Shown here piece after piece: positions 12,553-25,142 of a stretch of 64,000 bases of DNA. Origin of the DNA: Homalodisca vitripennis (taxonomy: Eukaryota > Arthropoda > Insecta > Hemiptera > Cicadellidae); contig NC_060214.1 in the NCBI RefSeq assembly GCF_021130785.1, positions 44,499,001-44,563,000 on the forward strand. The letters run 5' to 3'. The notes under the pieces were generated by a model. It did not search any database. It saw only the letters and a list, made by a program, of their open reading frames with translations, and had not been told where the DNA came from. Positions within the stretch are counted from its first letter, which is position 1, and each line of letters begins with the position of its first letter. The position numbers and the translations under genes were made by a program.

Positions 12553-13220
12553 GTGAGTCGTGTATAACTTCATACGATAGGAGAAGATTGTTGACTGCCA
12601 CTAACCCCTCTCTGAAAGAAGTCTTGTTTTTATTTTGAGATATTCTGATTAATCATGTGTAGTTACTTTTTACCTCTATCATAGAGCTAGAAAGCTTTCG
12701 GGAAATAGGTTTGTTTCACAAAGTAATAATGGATCATAAGGTTTGCAAGCCAAGCATCAATCAACATACTTGGTGCATGAGCCATTGACATTCTGAAAAT
12801 ACTCAGTTAATTTACTTTTTCTGTTAGAAGAAATTAGTTTTTCAAACTCTTTTGAGTACTATATTTGATAAGTTAAGTCCAGCTCTCTTTATTCTGAACG
12901 GTTTTAAAGTGTATCCCAGAGATCTGTCAGATATTGACTTTCCTTCTCAGTTTGCTCACAGGCAAGAGATACATAATTTAACCCTATATCAGTATCTTTC
13001 TTAGAACTACAATATTTGAAAAGTTCCATGGACTCAGTTTTGTAGAGAGGCAAAGCTTGACTGCTCGACGTCTGTATTTTGTTATTTCCCAATTTAAAAA
13101 TCTTGGCTACATTTAGAGGTGTTATTGTTATAGTTTGTCATAATCTCTAGTATAAGGGATGTTAATTGTTATTTATTGTTTGCATACTTAATGGTTTCAT
13201 CTGCCTGCTCTCATTATTTA

Positions 13221-13310
13221 AAGACAACGTTCACTATATTTTACACAAACAACTATTAATATAAACAATAATATATTAATACAATATTAATTTACGATAG
13301 TGAACGTCTT
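13221..13310. repeat. 90-bp imperfect hairpin, MITE-like
   Basis: The ends are inverted copies: aagac-aac-gttcactat at 13221-13237 and atagtgaacgtctt at 13297-13310. The interior is almost pure A/T and partly self-complementary. No clear target-site duplication was seen. It may be a tiny non-autonomous element or a simple AT palindrome. Confidence 0.5.
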
Positions 13311-13340
13311 TTAACAAAAAATAATCACTTTTATTGCATT

Positions 13341-13512
13341 TCATTTCGAGAAAATATCGTGTAATTCAGAGTTACATAATACTCACGTGAACACGATGTG
13401 AAGACGGTCGACCGAGCAAAGGCAATTACGGTAGTAACTGGCAACCTATTTTATTGTCTCCCGGCCCTAGTAATACAGACCACCGGATATAAGGCGAAAA
13501 CTGACTGAGAAC
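13341..13512 (-). other. Conserved exon-like island, left copy
   Basis: On the minus strand this runs from a TATA-like ccttatatccggtg through a base-balanced block to CAC followed by GTGAGT, a consensus splice donor (GT at 13386-13385). It is about 88% identical to the right-arm copy at 35961-36128, clearly better than most arm sequence. There is no open frame of note, so a non-coding first exon with promoter, or an old repeat copy, are both possible. Similarity continues about 40 bp past the donor, so it does not stop neatly at an exon edge. Confidence 0.4.
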
Positions 13513-16500
13513 TTTTCTCACCCTATGTTTAACATTCTCAAATCTTTCAATCATGGTAACCTCGCTGTAGTAATAAAAACAAAATATTAGATAACAGCTA
13601 AGTGCTTGTAGCATTTCAAATAATTCAGATTGGTGACAATTTATAATATAATGAAAAACAATTTAGCACTAGGGTAGCCAACTTTGTGAAATGATATTTT
13701 GGAAGAATAGATCGGTAAAATTATTAGCTGCTTTAGCATCGATTTTAGTCAAGTATATGTAACATTATTTAAAAATGAAACTGGTACAGACTAAAAATAC
13801 GCCATATGATTTTAGAGTGACTAATCGTTGATTTTTGCAAAATAGTGGGGTTGCTATTTATTTCTTGAGGAACACAAAACATTAATTTAATATTGTTAGT
13901 AAATTTTTCTTTGATACTAAAACTCAAAATGTTTGCATTCAATTGCATTTTATTTTCATACCACCAAAAATAAGCTTGCGATAAAGCATGTCTTTAAATG
14001 TTAACAATATTTAAAATACATATAATGTCTTCAGGGTAAAACTATTCGCGTCATTATTTTCATACTTATTAAACATTTTAAGATGGTACAAAATTTTCTT
14101 TCCATTTTGACACTTTGCAGGATTAAAAATGTACACAGCTTCAATTAATACAAGGTAAAGTAGATATGGCTCAAAGGTTAAATTTTTCAACATATAAATA
14201 CAGTAATACAGCTTCTTTTAGTAATTTCTAGCTCCATTGCATGCTAAACTGCAACTTGGAAGTGATTGCACGGTTATAATCAAAAGTCTAAAGAATATTT
14301 GCATGTTTGCCAATGAAAGTCAATATTTAAATAAAAGTTAAATTTAAATTGGCCAACGTTATGAAGACCCATTATTGATAAAATGGCGAATTTTTATTTT
14401 TTTAAGTCTTGGATGACAGACAGTTATGAAACTACCTCTTATTACGTGCTGAGTGGTATTTTGTATACTTGTCGGAACTAAATATATATGATTGTGAGAC
14501 AATTATTTTATATTTTGAACCTTTCGATACATAATTTCATTTAAACTAACAGAAAGAGAAGCAAGCGACGAATTATTTCTTTCCTACGAGAAACTTGTCC
14601 ACTAATATCACGAAAACTATGCTTTTCGTTCATAGAGTGTAAACTAGGTCATGGCTTGTAGACTATTAGAAGAAAGTAGTATAGGGGTTTGCCAAAAACA
14701 ACAGAATACTTTTGCATAAAACGAGATAACGTGTTTTTATTATTCTTTATAATTATTTGCAATAAATTTCAATAATGATACATCATTGAACCTGGAACTG
14801 TCACATGAACCCCTTTGGCTAAATTTTTACTCTTTTTCAAGGCAACAAACACACATACGTAGTATTCATAATATTTACATAATATGTTAACCTGGGATAA
14901 CATAATTTCGTTATTGAAATTATATCATTGAATATTAAAAATGTATAAAGTATAGTTCCGAATGTCTCTAATCTTCATTGCACTATCACACACTGGTTTT
15001 TAAAATTAAATCGATGATGAAACTTTCCAAAAATCGTATAAAACATCTGCCACGCTAGTTTTTTAGAGGCGGAATTGGAGGGCAACAAAAGATTTTAATA
15101 TAAAAGATAATAATCTTTCCCAGTACTTTCGTTCCATACCTAGAAATTTTTAACCCTACCGTATGAAACGGACGTAATTGCTATATGACTTGTCAGACAA
15201 TTAGAAAAAGAGCCAGACTAATTAGCTGAAAGCGGTTATTTTCAATCTCTTTATATATTTAGTTGTGTGACCGTCAAATAACTATTACGCATTTACTAAC
15301 GGTCAATTTTAATTATGTAAAATGAAGAAAATATGATTTCTGAAAAAATAGGTTTGATGTATTTAACCCTTTCGAAACTCTCGTATTTTTACCTCCACGA
15401 AACAACTGTACGGCTAACCATAAAATGTTTACTTAGGAAATAAATTGGTTTGGTTATACATTTCAATAGACTCCTGCTCTTTATATGACAATTAAAATAA
15501 TTGACGATTGATGACGCCATAATTCTGTTTCTCTTACAAAATTAATTTTTTCGTCGCTCATAATACACATACAATTACAACTCTGTCGATAATGTCTTTG
15601 AATTTTATAATGTCGGTCTCGTTATTTGAAACCTGTTCTACCCTTATGTTATATATGACAACATTTTATTTAATATTAGATTTTATAATATTAAGAGGAG
15701 GATGTATCTCTTCACATAACTATGTGACAGAAAAGAAATACAATATGGTATGTTTGTGTGTAAAAAGGAAAATACGCATAAATTCACGTACTGTTATCTC
15801 TAAAACTATCAGGCCTAGGTACTTAAAATATTTTGTCTGTATTCATCATGACTTTAAAATATATTAATAATATTTATAAAACACTAAAACCACTTCAAAA
15901 TAAAACATTTCATTATATGTGTTTATTTATTTTACATATTATATAGCCTATATATACATATTATTAAGTTTGTGTTTTCATATATTTTTGTTTCGTTTCT
16001 TTTGTATATAACAAGAACATAATCTTAACATACGTAGTGTTGGGGTTATTATTACTAGATGGAGCTATGCATAACATCTCAAGTGTCTGCATATCATAGA
16101 TTCTTAAATATATATTCCAAAAATGAAATAAGTAAAATAAGTAACTTACGGGAAAACGTGATTTAAGTTTTTGCAAGAGTTTTCACTGTTAAATCCCACG
16201 AGGTGCGTAAGTTTTTCCTTCACTGCCATCCCCTTTACTTTTTAGTTAACTTATTTGAAACTCTTTTTGTTGTGTTCTTCTTCTTCTTTATCAGCTTTTC
16301 TTACACTCTCAGAGTCGATTCTCTTTAGTCTTATAACCGAAGTCTTTCCACGTAGAGTGCCTAGCCTACACAAAACATTTAGTTTTACTACTGTTCCTTA
16401 ATTGAAACTAATGTCTTCTTTTTTTGTCCCTAGTTGAAGTGCATTGAGTCCTACAGACACAGTTTTATGAATCTATTGCTATATTGAACTATTGAAACTT

Positions 16501-19069
16501 GCATTGGGTTTTGGATTTTCACATGAAGGCATCGTTTTATCAATTCTTTATTATACATTCGATTAATATAAGTATAATATTAATTATATTATATTTGGAT
16601 AATTATATAAACAATAAAAGATACATCCCGGCGGAGCAAGTACTTTTTGTGATTCAATGTTTATTGAAATTATATATATTTCATGATTCAATGCAACGTA
16701 GTAGTAGTAAATGCAACGTTCATTTGAAAGTTTGTAGTATATTTCACAACATTTATACATGACCCACCACTAATAGGGATATCAGATAAGATTGGTAATT
16801 TAAGTGGCAATTTATTACTAATTATTTGACGCCAAACATTGAGTAGGTCAGCCCGCGTGATCAGATTACAACTTCATCATTGCTAGTGCACTTTTATCTA
16901 CTATAGCCCTTATATTAAGTTAAATTTCTTATTGTTTTTTGAGGTATCGGAAAATCACCAACCAATTATTTGCTTTTGATTTTTATGTTAAAACAGAGTC
17001 TAAAATTTAATACGTTATTAAAACACCCCAGGGACATAAAGTATACTACCGTTATTAAGAATCCGTAAAAGAATGTTTCCTGTTAAACTAGTAGGCCTTT
17101 CAGATAACTTTTCTGAATAATACGTAGAACATAATTGATTGACCACTCTACGTAAAGTAAAAACACCTAAATATAAAATGTTTTTAATTTTTAAACTTCA
17201 TTTTGAAGTTTAAAATTGTGATAAAACAATAATTAAAACATGTAAATGTTCGATGGTATATTAAACAAAAAATTAAATTTATTTAAGTTTTAAACTTATA
17301 AGAACATGTCACATGCTGAACTTGAAAAACGCTTAATGAAACAAAGAGTTTTAGATATTAAATGTATAGCGTTATTATTTATTACTAAATCAAGCGATAG
17401 TTAAAACTGAAAATGTTTTAATAATTAGGAAAATTGGTTATAGCATTATCATTATTCATTAAAGTTGAATGTGGCTAACTTCAGCAGCACAGGGCTACTG
17501 TTAGGACCACAAATATGTTACTGGATTCAATTCGATTAACAAACACGATTAATCTAGACAAAGCATTGAAGTTGCCTCATTAGAAACACGGGGTTTTCAA
17601 AAAGTTTGTTAGAGGATATATATATATATATAATGTTCACACAGTTTTATTCTCATTAAAAATGTGTAACTCAAATATACGTTTTTCACATACGGGTATA
17701 AATTATGCTCAACATTTATCTTTACGTTTATTTATATTTTGAAATAAATCTTGAGATAAATAAATTTACATGTTACATCCTGCTAAGGAATAACAATTTT
17801 AATTCCTTACACAAGTTTGTTCTTTTATTACGCAAACCTACTTTATGACTGAGTTCAAATGTGGTAATAATTAGGTGACACATTTTATCCAACTACTATT
17901 GATGTGATTTTTTGTCATGATTCAACAAATAAGTATTCTGCATTAACTATTTAAACACGAATTCGTTTCTAAATTTTTCATTGGTTTTCAAATCGTTATA
18001 AAAATATGGCCATAGGTAAGAAATATATGATACATTTAAAAATCATTGCACATATCAAAAGAATAGCATATTTAATATGACTATTTACTATTACACGTGA
18101 TATTACTAAACGCTTCAACGTTAAGACATTTTCTTGAAGAAGAATAGGCTATCACATTTGTACCTATAAAAAATACCCACAACGCTACTTTAATTTCGAT
18201 TAAATCTACTAAAAACTATCCATATTATTACAACTATGCCAGCTATTTTATTTCTGATATTAGACATTGGTAAATTTAAGGCTGCAAAATCCGTTTTGTA
18301 AATATTCAATTTATCAATAAAGACAACTATTATATAATCTTTATACACAGATCTCAATTTAAACATACTTTTACCCTCCATATATAGGCAATGAAGACTA
18401 TACATTGCCTATGCTATAAAACTTGCATTAGTACGAGTAGAGAAACACCCGTTCTGGATGGAGTTAGAGTGTACAACAAGAGTTTCTGCAAATATGAAAC
18501 ATGGGGAAAAGTTCCAGAACAACTACAACACTAACTCGCACCACACAGAGTCTGGAACTACTGCAGGACAGTTAGTTACTGCTTAGTTTCACAAGCTTTA
18601 GTGCATAACAGTGACTAAGTTTAATCACATACGTATGTTAAACACAAACTTAGATCCTAAATATGGATTATTGTGAATTCTCTAGTTCTATTGAGACGCA
18701 AACCTTTAACATTTTAATAAGTCTTTACATAACTACTATAATAACATTTTACCTGCTTATTACAATAAGCTGACGTTAAAGTACGGTGGTAAAATGACAG
18801 AAATTAAATTAATTCACCCTCTAGAGAGGTAACATTCGCTATCACTCAGCCCATAAGTCAAGTACCAGTATGGCTTTGTCAAAAATGAGTGACATAATTT
18901 TTAATACACATTGAGATTAAAGTGTTTATTTAAAAATAATTAGGCAACTATACCAGAAGATGGTCTTAGATATTATTATGAAGGACATTGCATACAAAGT
19001 TCGTCAGTTAGTACTAAAAACTGAACGGAAGAAGAAGATGTTGGAGGTTATACTATTAAGTAATTAGTA

Positions 19070-19505
19070 ATTGAAATCTACTATCTGTTGCGGAGTTATT
19101 TTCTATTACTCCCTCAATCCACTACTATACCCTTATACCCCAAGACTTCTTTTACTATATATTGAGGAAAGTCTGCCAACCTAATCCGGCAATGATAATG
19201 TAGTGAGGTGCTCAGTAATTGCCATCTATGTAATGTGTTGCGGAGCTGTTTTATATGAGTCCCACAATCCACCAATCGTACTATTATGCCGCATGCCTTC
19301 TACTACTATATCTTGAGAGAAACCTGCTAGCCTCGTCCTGCAATATTATTATAGTGAGGTGCTTAGTAATTAAAATCTTTCTATCTCTTGCGGAGTTATT
19401 TTCTATGACTAACTAATTCCACCAACCGTAACCTTATGCCAAATTCACTCTATACTACTACGACTTGACAGAAGCCTGCCAGCCATGTTCTTCAAGGTGA
19501 GTCGT
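19070..19505. repeat. Three tandem units of about 149 bp
   Basis: Units start near 19070, 19218 and 19368. Each opens with an atc-rich lead into gttgcggag-ttatttt or a close variant and contains a gaggaaa/gagagaaa-cctgcca-like block near its end, followed by gtgaggtgct(c/t)agtaatt between units. The units are perhaps 65-75% identical to one another. The array has no partner in the right arm, where about 190 bp of unrelated-looking sequence occupies the equivalent interval. It lies close to the inner end of the arm. Confidence 0.75.
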
Positions 19506-20479
19506 ATACCTATCAGCTTTTTTGCGTATACATAGTAAATTTTTAAATAAACTTATGATTTCAAAACCTTGTATTTGAAAAATCATTGTGCAACTATCGA
19601 ATAAATAGCTTTCAAATGTATGTGAACCTAATAAAAACTCTGAAATCCATGTGATTTAATAATGCTATTACTTAATTGATAACTGAACTAACACATTATC
19701 ATTATTAATTGCTTGAATTACAAAATAAATAGGGATAAGGTGTGTTTAAAACCTATCTAAACAAAACATTTAATGATATCCTAAAAAAGCTTTAAGTGGC
19801 GGTCATTTGTGGTCTCAGTGGCAGGCCGTTTTCGGGTAAATTGCCATTATCGTTAAACTTATTTTTAGAAAATATTGTATAAGTGATAACCTAGCAACAT
19901 TATATAATTTTGTTTTCCTTATGAACTATAGAATAACAATAAATATGATATTTGGTTCCTTATTTTTTATTTTCAGATGAATATCATTATAGGTGTGTAA
20001 AGATTTTCTTTTAGAAAAAATAATTTTTAAGTTCTACTGTCCGTCACTTTGAAACTACTGGAGCTACAAAATAATGTCATATTCACAGAATATACACAAT
20101 TTTATTCTAAACAAATTACTACCTATGCATTTTTTTCTATTTACAAGAACAAAAAAGTTAGAAGGGAAAAACGAAATAAATGTACAAACTGTTTTTTTTT
20201 TGTTTTTTACTCCGAGTCACTAGAGTAACTAGTCACTAGGGCTTGTCTTTTCCTCCCAGTAGTGTAGGGTCTATAATAGTGGCTTAGTTTGTCATAGCAC
20301 AGTATATTTCGTAAATATAAAACAGGAATTGTCTTATCGCAAACCCCTCCCCATCCTCAGACAGAGTTCAAACTCGAGCGTTCTAGTAGATGACGTGATT
20401 ACAGAATCTCGCCGCCCGTTCAGCTGGTGCGCCGCATTCTTGTACTTTCGTGTTTTACTGTGTGTGTAATAGATTAGTG

Positions 20480-20650
20480 ATGGGTGACACTATGAGCATT
20501 TGGGATTTACCCAGGAGCGAAGAGGGGACCATTCGTTTTTTACAAGATCGTGACTAGTTGCCTAAATCTAAAATATTCGTGGCGGTCGGCAGTTGCAGCT
20601 GAAGGCGGAAATCCACTACACTCTCATCCTTGATATTGCTGCATTCTGGG
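20480..20650 (+). pseudogene. Merlin-like transposase N-terminal remnant
   Basis: A short frame from the ATG at 20480 reads MGDTMSIWDLPRSEEGTIRF and ends at a stop about 25 codons in. It is followed in frame by LPKSKIF, then a shifted cysteine/glycine segment (CGG). This matches my memory of the N-terminus of animal Merlin/ISXO2-type transposases, where a leucine-rich start precedes a zinc-binding CxxC region. The DDE core is absent. No terminal inverted repeats were identified around it. Confidence 0.4.
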
Positions 20651-21867
20651 CGTCACAGGAAACTCATTAACAATTAATAATCGTTGTACGTTTGTAATTG
20701 AAAATTTGCTTTTTCGTTCTATAATGTTTTTTTTCTATAAATATATATGTTTATGTTCCTCATACTGGTGTGGTCGGTATAATCCCAAAGTACCCCAACA
20801 TTTTCCATGACGAACGAATAACCTAAACATTTACCGGTAACACAAACAACGCGATAAACAATAATATACTGGCAATAACAGTGCGCAAAGTCGCCAAACA
20901 AAACAGTGACGAGACGAGTAGACAGCTGTTCTCTCGTCTGCCGCCAGGTCAAACGAAAACTGTTGGATTCATTTAGTCCAGCAAACATTAGTAACATGAA
21001 TACACACTATACTATATGATATATATAGGAAATTTCATGGAGAATACGATAGTTCAAACTAGGCCTAAAAATAATGGATGGTTGCGGACCAGCATCCTCA
21101 AATGTGAAGCGACGGCTGTGACGGCGCTTGCCACTTCGCGGCGGCGTGAATCATACGTCTCTGACGGCGCTTGCTACTTATAGGGTTAATATCATGTCGG
21201 CAGGAATGATGTTTCTTGCCCGGTCGGCATTCTAGTTTGGAAATTATGAGTACGTGGATCTCAAGTCCTGTTGCTCGATTTGGGACTGAGAACATGTTAC
21301 ATTGTACTTCGTACCTAACCTTTTTCTTTTATAAAAATTATGCAGGTTGATTAGTTTACAGGATGAAGACTTGTAACACCTATATTACATATTAATGTAC
21401 TTTCCAAATGTAAACTTCCCGCGTACTTAACATTTCTCCCTTCAATACCAAGTAACTCTGTGTGTGAAGTGTGTTTGTACGCAGCATATGCTGTCATATG
21501 TAAATCTGTGAACCCAGCGACAGTCCTTTATGTGTATGATATCCCTCATTCGTACCTTTCTATGTGGCAAATGAAGATGAATCGATGAGTGGAATCATCC
21601 TTTTACTATTTCCTCCATATATACTCACCTTCACTATCCAAATTTTAGTAGCTGTTTAAGAAAAAAACGTAAATTAAGTAGATTTAGTAATAGTTCTAAG
21701 ATTAGCAGGTAACTTGCTTAACTGATAAAAATAAAATTAAATCTCTATATCGTGAAATTGCCTTCAAAACCGCATTCTGAGGCATCCATATTGCTTTTTA
21801 GTTCTTCACTTTCTTGTTCAGGTCCATTCATCATTAAAATATTGTAAAAACTAGTTAAGCTAAAGTG

Positions 21868-21886
21868 TCCCGCTTAGAAAGCGGGA
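21868..21886. other. Perfect 19-nt hairpin
   Basis: tcccgctt, a loop of aga, then aagcggga: an 8-bp GC-containing stem in AT-rich surroundings. A longer hairpin with the same outer stem letters (tcccgct ... agcggga) occurs at 63861-63895. Confidence 0.6.
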
Positions 21887-22391
21887 GTGGAGCCTAGAGT
21901 ACATGTAATTAAATCAAATACACTGAAATTCCATCCTTGAAATTCCATTTCTTGAAATTCCATCATTCATATTGTAACAAGTATCAAAATAATTCGTTAT
22001 CGTTGTATTAGTTTCACTTGTTATATAAACTTTTTATCACAGTTTACATTTTTTGTTTTTTTTCATGATAATCAATATTACATTTCATTAAATAAAAAAC
22101 TTGAAATGTTAATTAAAATCTCCATAATATATTACAGTTTATTATGACCCATTTAAACTATTTATTTATTCTTCAATATATCCAGTCCTGGTATATCCAG
22201 TACTTAAAATAAGAGACTGTCGGTGCCTTGTGTCTTTTACTTTGAGTTATGTTCCCCGCTAGTTACACTTATCTTCAGTCTTATAGAGGCAACCAAAGTT
22301 GAATGAATATCAATGTCATAAAACTTTAAAACTCAAAAAATGTATATACATAAAATCACCTTTAATTGATATATTTTATATTTTTATGATA

Positions 22392-24414
22392 ATAATAATA
22401 ATAATAATAATTTTATTGCTTTAGAACATGTACATGTTATAGCAATTGTCAAAGAAGAAAATAAGCTAAAATTTTGGATTCATACATGACATCTAGGTTA
22501 CTTTCGTACATACAATTTATTCCATCCATCCTACTGCTCATTTATTCGAATTTCCCACTCTAGCACCAGCGTCACTCAGCCAATTATGTGGTCACCCAAA
22601 AATGTGCCATGAACTCGTCTGTATTGTAAAAGCTTCTGAGAGCAATGCACTTTTCATACGAGTTTTAAATGCCTTAGGCATTGCGGCACTTTTTATGAAA
22701 TTTGGCAGTTTGTTGACAAACTGAGCTCCTGCCTGAGAAGGCAGACGCTCATGTACTACCGTCCTGTGTCTCCCAGTTCGGTAGTTGTCCCTGCCTCTAG
22801 TCTCATATGAGTGTATATCACTACCTCTGATGAGATTGCATTTTGACTTGAAAAACATAGACGTCTCTAGAATGTAGAGGCAGGGTAATGTCAACAGTTT
22901 CAGTTTTCTGAATGCTGGTCTGCACGACTCTCTCCATTGTAGTTTTGCAATTGTTCGAACGGCTTTTTTTTTTGGAGTGTAAACACTCTAGAGAAATGTA
23001 TATTTGCACAGCCTCCCCACAAGACCACTCCGTATGACAGGTGGGGGTATATCAATCCATAGTACGCCGTCATCAGTACCTGAGTTGGGCAGTATTTGGA
23101 TAGCTGCCTCAAAACATAAATGCCTGAGGACAATTTTGAACAAACGTTGTCTACATGACTATCCCATGTCAACCCTCGATCAAGGTGTATACCAAGGAAT
23201 TTAGTCGAGTAGACTTCTTCGATCTCAGTCTCCTCCAACATCACTATAGGACTTTGATCAGAGACGGTCGGCCGCAAACGAAATTGAACAAAAACCGATT
23301 TTGACGGGTTTGTTTTAAGATTGAGCTCATTGAAATGTTGAATTAAGTTGTTGAGCTCAGTGAATGTTGTCATTTCAAGTTATGTGTTTGATTTTTCTTT
23401 GAAACAGAGAGTCGTGTCATCGGCATACTGGACTATTCGTCCTTGGTGCAAAGATGAGCCAGCATCGTTGACATACAATAGGAAAAGTAGCGGACTGAGA
23501 ATGGAGCCCTGAGGAACACCACAACCCAGCTCAACCCCCTCCGACCGTACGTCAGAAATTTTTATGAATTGTGTTCTATTACTGAGATACGATTCAAGCC
23601 ACAAGAGTGGCACTCCTCGTATCCCGTAATACTCCAGTCTGTAAATTAGGGTGTTGTGATCAACGCAGTCAAATGCTTTAGATAAGTCAAGAAACACACT
23701 AAGTGTGTCTCTATGACTTTCAATTCCTTCTACTATCATCTCGACCAGCCCAACGACTGCGTCTATTGTCGACTTCCCACTTCGGAAACCGAACTGGTTT
23801 GATGATAGTAAGTTGTGTTTTTCCAAAAAATTCAAGAGTCGACTGAGGAAGATCTTTTCAAAAACTTTACTGAAAACTGGTAAAATTGAGATGGGACGAT
23901 AATTTTGAACTAATTTGGGGTCACCTTTTTTGAATATCGGGGTGATTTTGGCTTTTTTCAGAGAAGATGGAAATATTCCTGAGCGGAGAGAGAGATTTAT
24001 CAAATGTTCAAGCGGCCTCAACAGGTGCTGTGCACATTGCTTAAGAAGCCACATTGAAACATGATTTAAATCGTTTGATTTTTTTGAAGGAAGATCTCTC
24101 ATCACTCTGGCAATTTCATCTTCTGTAGTAGGAGCAAGAGCCATTGAAGCTGCTGGGCTCCGTACCAAAGTGGAATGTGGCTGATGCTGCTTTGGACTGA
24201 ATCCTTGGTCAGCACCAACCGAGGCAAAAAAATTATTAAAAGCGTCCGCGACTTTGGCTGCATCGCTGACTTGATCGTTTCCAATCTGAAGCTCAATTTG
24301 TCTTTCAGTTGGTGGACTTTTATTTTTGATGATAGCCCATGCCGTTTTTGAAAAAACAGTTGATATCATGTGTATCGGATCTTGCTTGTTAGGCACAATG
24401 CACCAACAAAGACA
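22392..24414 (-). mobile_element. 5'-truncated CR1/jockey-group LINE
   Basis: A minus-strand element of about 2.0 kb inserted in the spacer. Its 3' end is an (ATT)n run next to an AATAAA-like signal, at 22392-22412 on the plus strand. A 7-bp candidate target-site duplication TATGATA lies at 22385-22391 and 24415-24421, though the left copy merges into the simple repeat. The endonuclease domain and ORF1 are missing, so it begins in the linker upstream of the RT domain. Confidence 0.85.
22592..24409 (-). pseudogene. CR1/jockey-type reverse transcriptase, nearly intact
   Basis: The first block (24396-23380, 338 codons) contains the RT core in order: NYRPISILPVFSKVFEK (about residues 165-181), the QFGFRSGKST box (201-210), FLDLSKAFDCVDH with the first catalytic Asp (235-247), GVPQGSILSP (293-302) and QYADD with the catalytic Asp pair (323-327). 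A single TAA (23382-23380) interrupts it; the same frame resumes immediately with the thumb region to about 22975. A shift within an A-run (about 22965-22975) then moves the C-terminus to another frame, ending at 22592 with a typical FVNKLP...FK..MK tail. One stop and one slippage indicate a comparatively young copy that is dead for lack of its 5' half. Confidence 0.9.
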
Positions 24415-25086
24415 TATGATATATAAAACGTAGAGTCCTAACTGCTGATCATTGAGATCAGATCATTGGTAAATACCTCAAAATTATTTGACTGTTGAAA
24501 TTGTGTATTTCTCTTCAAAACCTCATTTAATGTTGTCTCCTTTCAATCTGCTATTGCTTCTGGGAATTTACATCATAGGTCTTTTTATCTTTGAATGTAT
24601 AAAATAACTTCTTATTGGTTAAAATATTTTCAATATATGCCGGATGCCAAGTGTCAGGAGAAGTGAGAGTAATTTTTTATTGGTTCACGTTATAAGAGTA
24701 TAATTCTGAATACCATCATAAGGTATAAAATGTCAACATTTACGTAAGTGACTTAATCTCATCATGTTCATGTGTATCACAATAGGAATCAGACGAAATT
24801 TTTTAATTCATCTATAGGTGAATCACTGCATCATATAAATCTTAAATTTATACATCACATTAAACACTTAGACAAGACTAGAAGATTATTATAAAAGATT
24901 ATATTTGGACTCATCCAATAATGAATTATAAAAGGCTTTTACATATTTGACAAAAAATAATGCAATAGAATGTATAAACTAGAAATAAAAATAACCCGTT
25001 TCAAATTAAAAAAAACCTTATTAAGAATAAACTTAAATTAAGAAGTTATAATTATATTATTTTTGGTCTTAAAAGAAAAACTATCT

Positions 25087-25142
25087 TAACTCTTTCTTTC
25101 TCACTCTTTCTCCCTCCACCCCCCCTCGCTCTCTCTCTCATT
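25087..25142. repeat. Pyrimidine tract at the arm/spacer boundary
   Basis: About 56 bases almost entirely C and T, with a C7 run and a CT dinucleotide stretch. Arm homology ends at its edge (about 25140). Such tracts can form triplex DNA, but only the base composition is seen here. Confidence 0.8.

Larger units (their letters stand above)
12557..19069. other. Non-coding left-arm DNA
   Basis: No gene is recognised. Several patches match the right arm (13341-13512, 13700-13760, 14345-14390, 15345-15740, 16690-16900, 17470-17570, 17770-17930 and 18190-18780). Two stretches, about 14410-15245 and 15860-16690, have no partner in the right arm and are either insertions here or deletions there. I see no transposon ends on them. 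A short (AT)n run lies at 17616-17634. Confidence 0.6.
1..19650. repeat. Left arm of a giant imperfect inverted duplication
   Basis: Reading left to right, this stretch matches the reverse complement of the right arm in order. Anchors (left/right): 311-340/59650-59679; 399-420/59529-59558; 991-1017/58822-58847; 1180-1250/58720-58790; 1860-1950/57981-58070; 3114-3200/56745-56830; 5640-5910/44285-44560; 6560-6620/43760-43825; 6955-7055/39135-39245; 13341-13512/35961-36128; 13700-13760/35700-35760; 14345-14390/35055-35110; 15345-15740/34560-34960; 16690-16900/34140-34330; 17470-17570/31640-31740; 17770-17930/26370-26520; 18190-18780/25430-26060; 19545-19650/25140-25245. Changes in offset between anchors are largely explained by insertions in one arm. 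Some extra length remains unassigned, including about 14410-15245 and 15860-16690 in this arm. The arm is cut by the window's left edge. Confidence 0.9.
19651..25139. other. Spacer between the arms of the inverted duplication
   Basis: I found no reverse-complement match between 19651-22380 and 24422-25139 or with either arm. The spacer contains a Merlin-like transposase remnant, a minus-strand LINE, short GC-richer stretches (20340-20600 and 21090-21260) and a perfect 19-nt hairpin at 21868-21886. Without the LINE, the original spacer would be about 3.5 kb. No host gene is recognisable. Two short direct repeats around tgacggcgcttgc occur at about 21118 and 21161. Confidence 0.6.

Noticed and set aside
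15592..15867. Open frame whose mirror (about 34560-34740, minus strand) encodes a similar 37-residue stretch
   Set aside because: The match is simply ungapped homologous DNA. Most differences are amino-acid-changing, and the right copy stops early. No sign of coding selection.
18190..18405. Mirror open frames at 18190-18405 (minus) and 25824-26057 (plus) sharing a short FIxKLNIYK-like segment
   Set aside because: Surrounding alignment has indels that do not respect codons. Best explained by arm homology.
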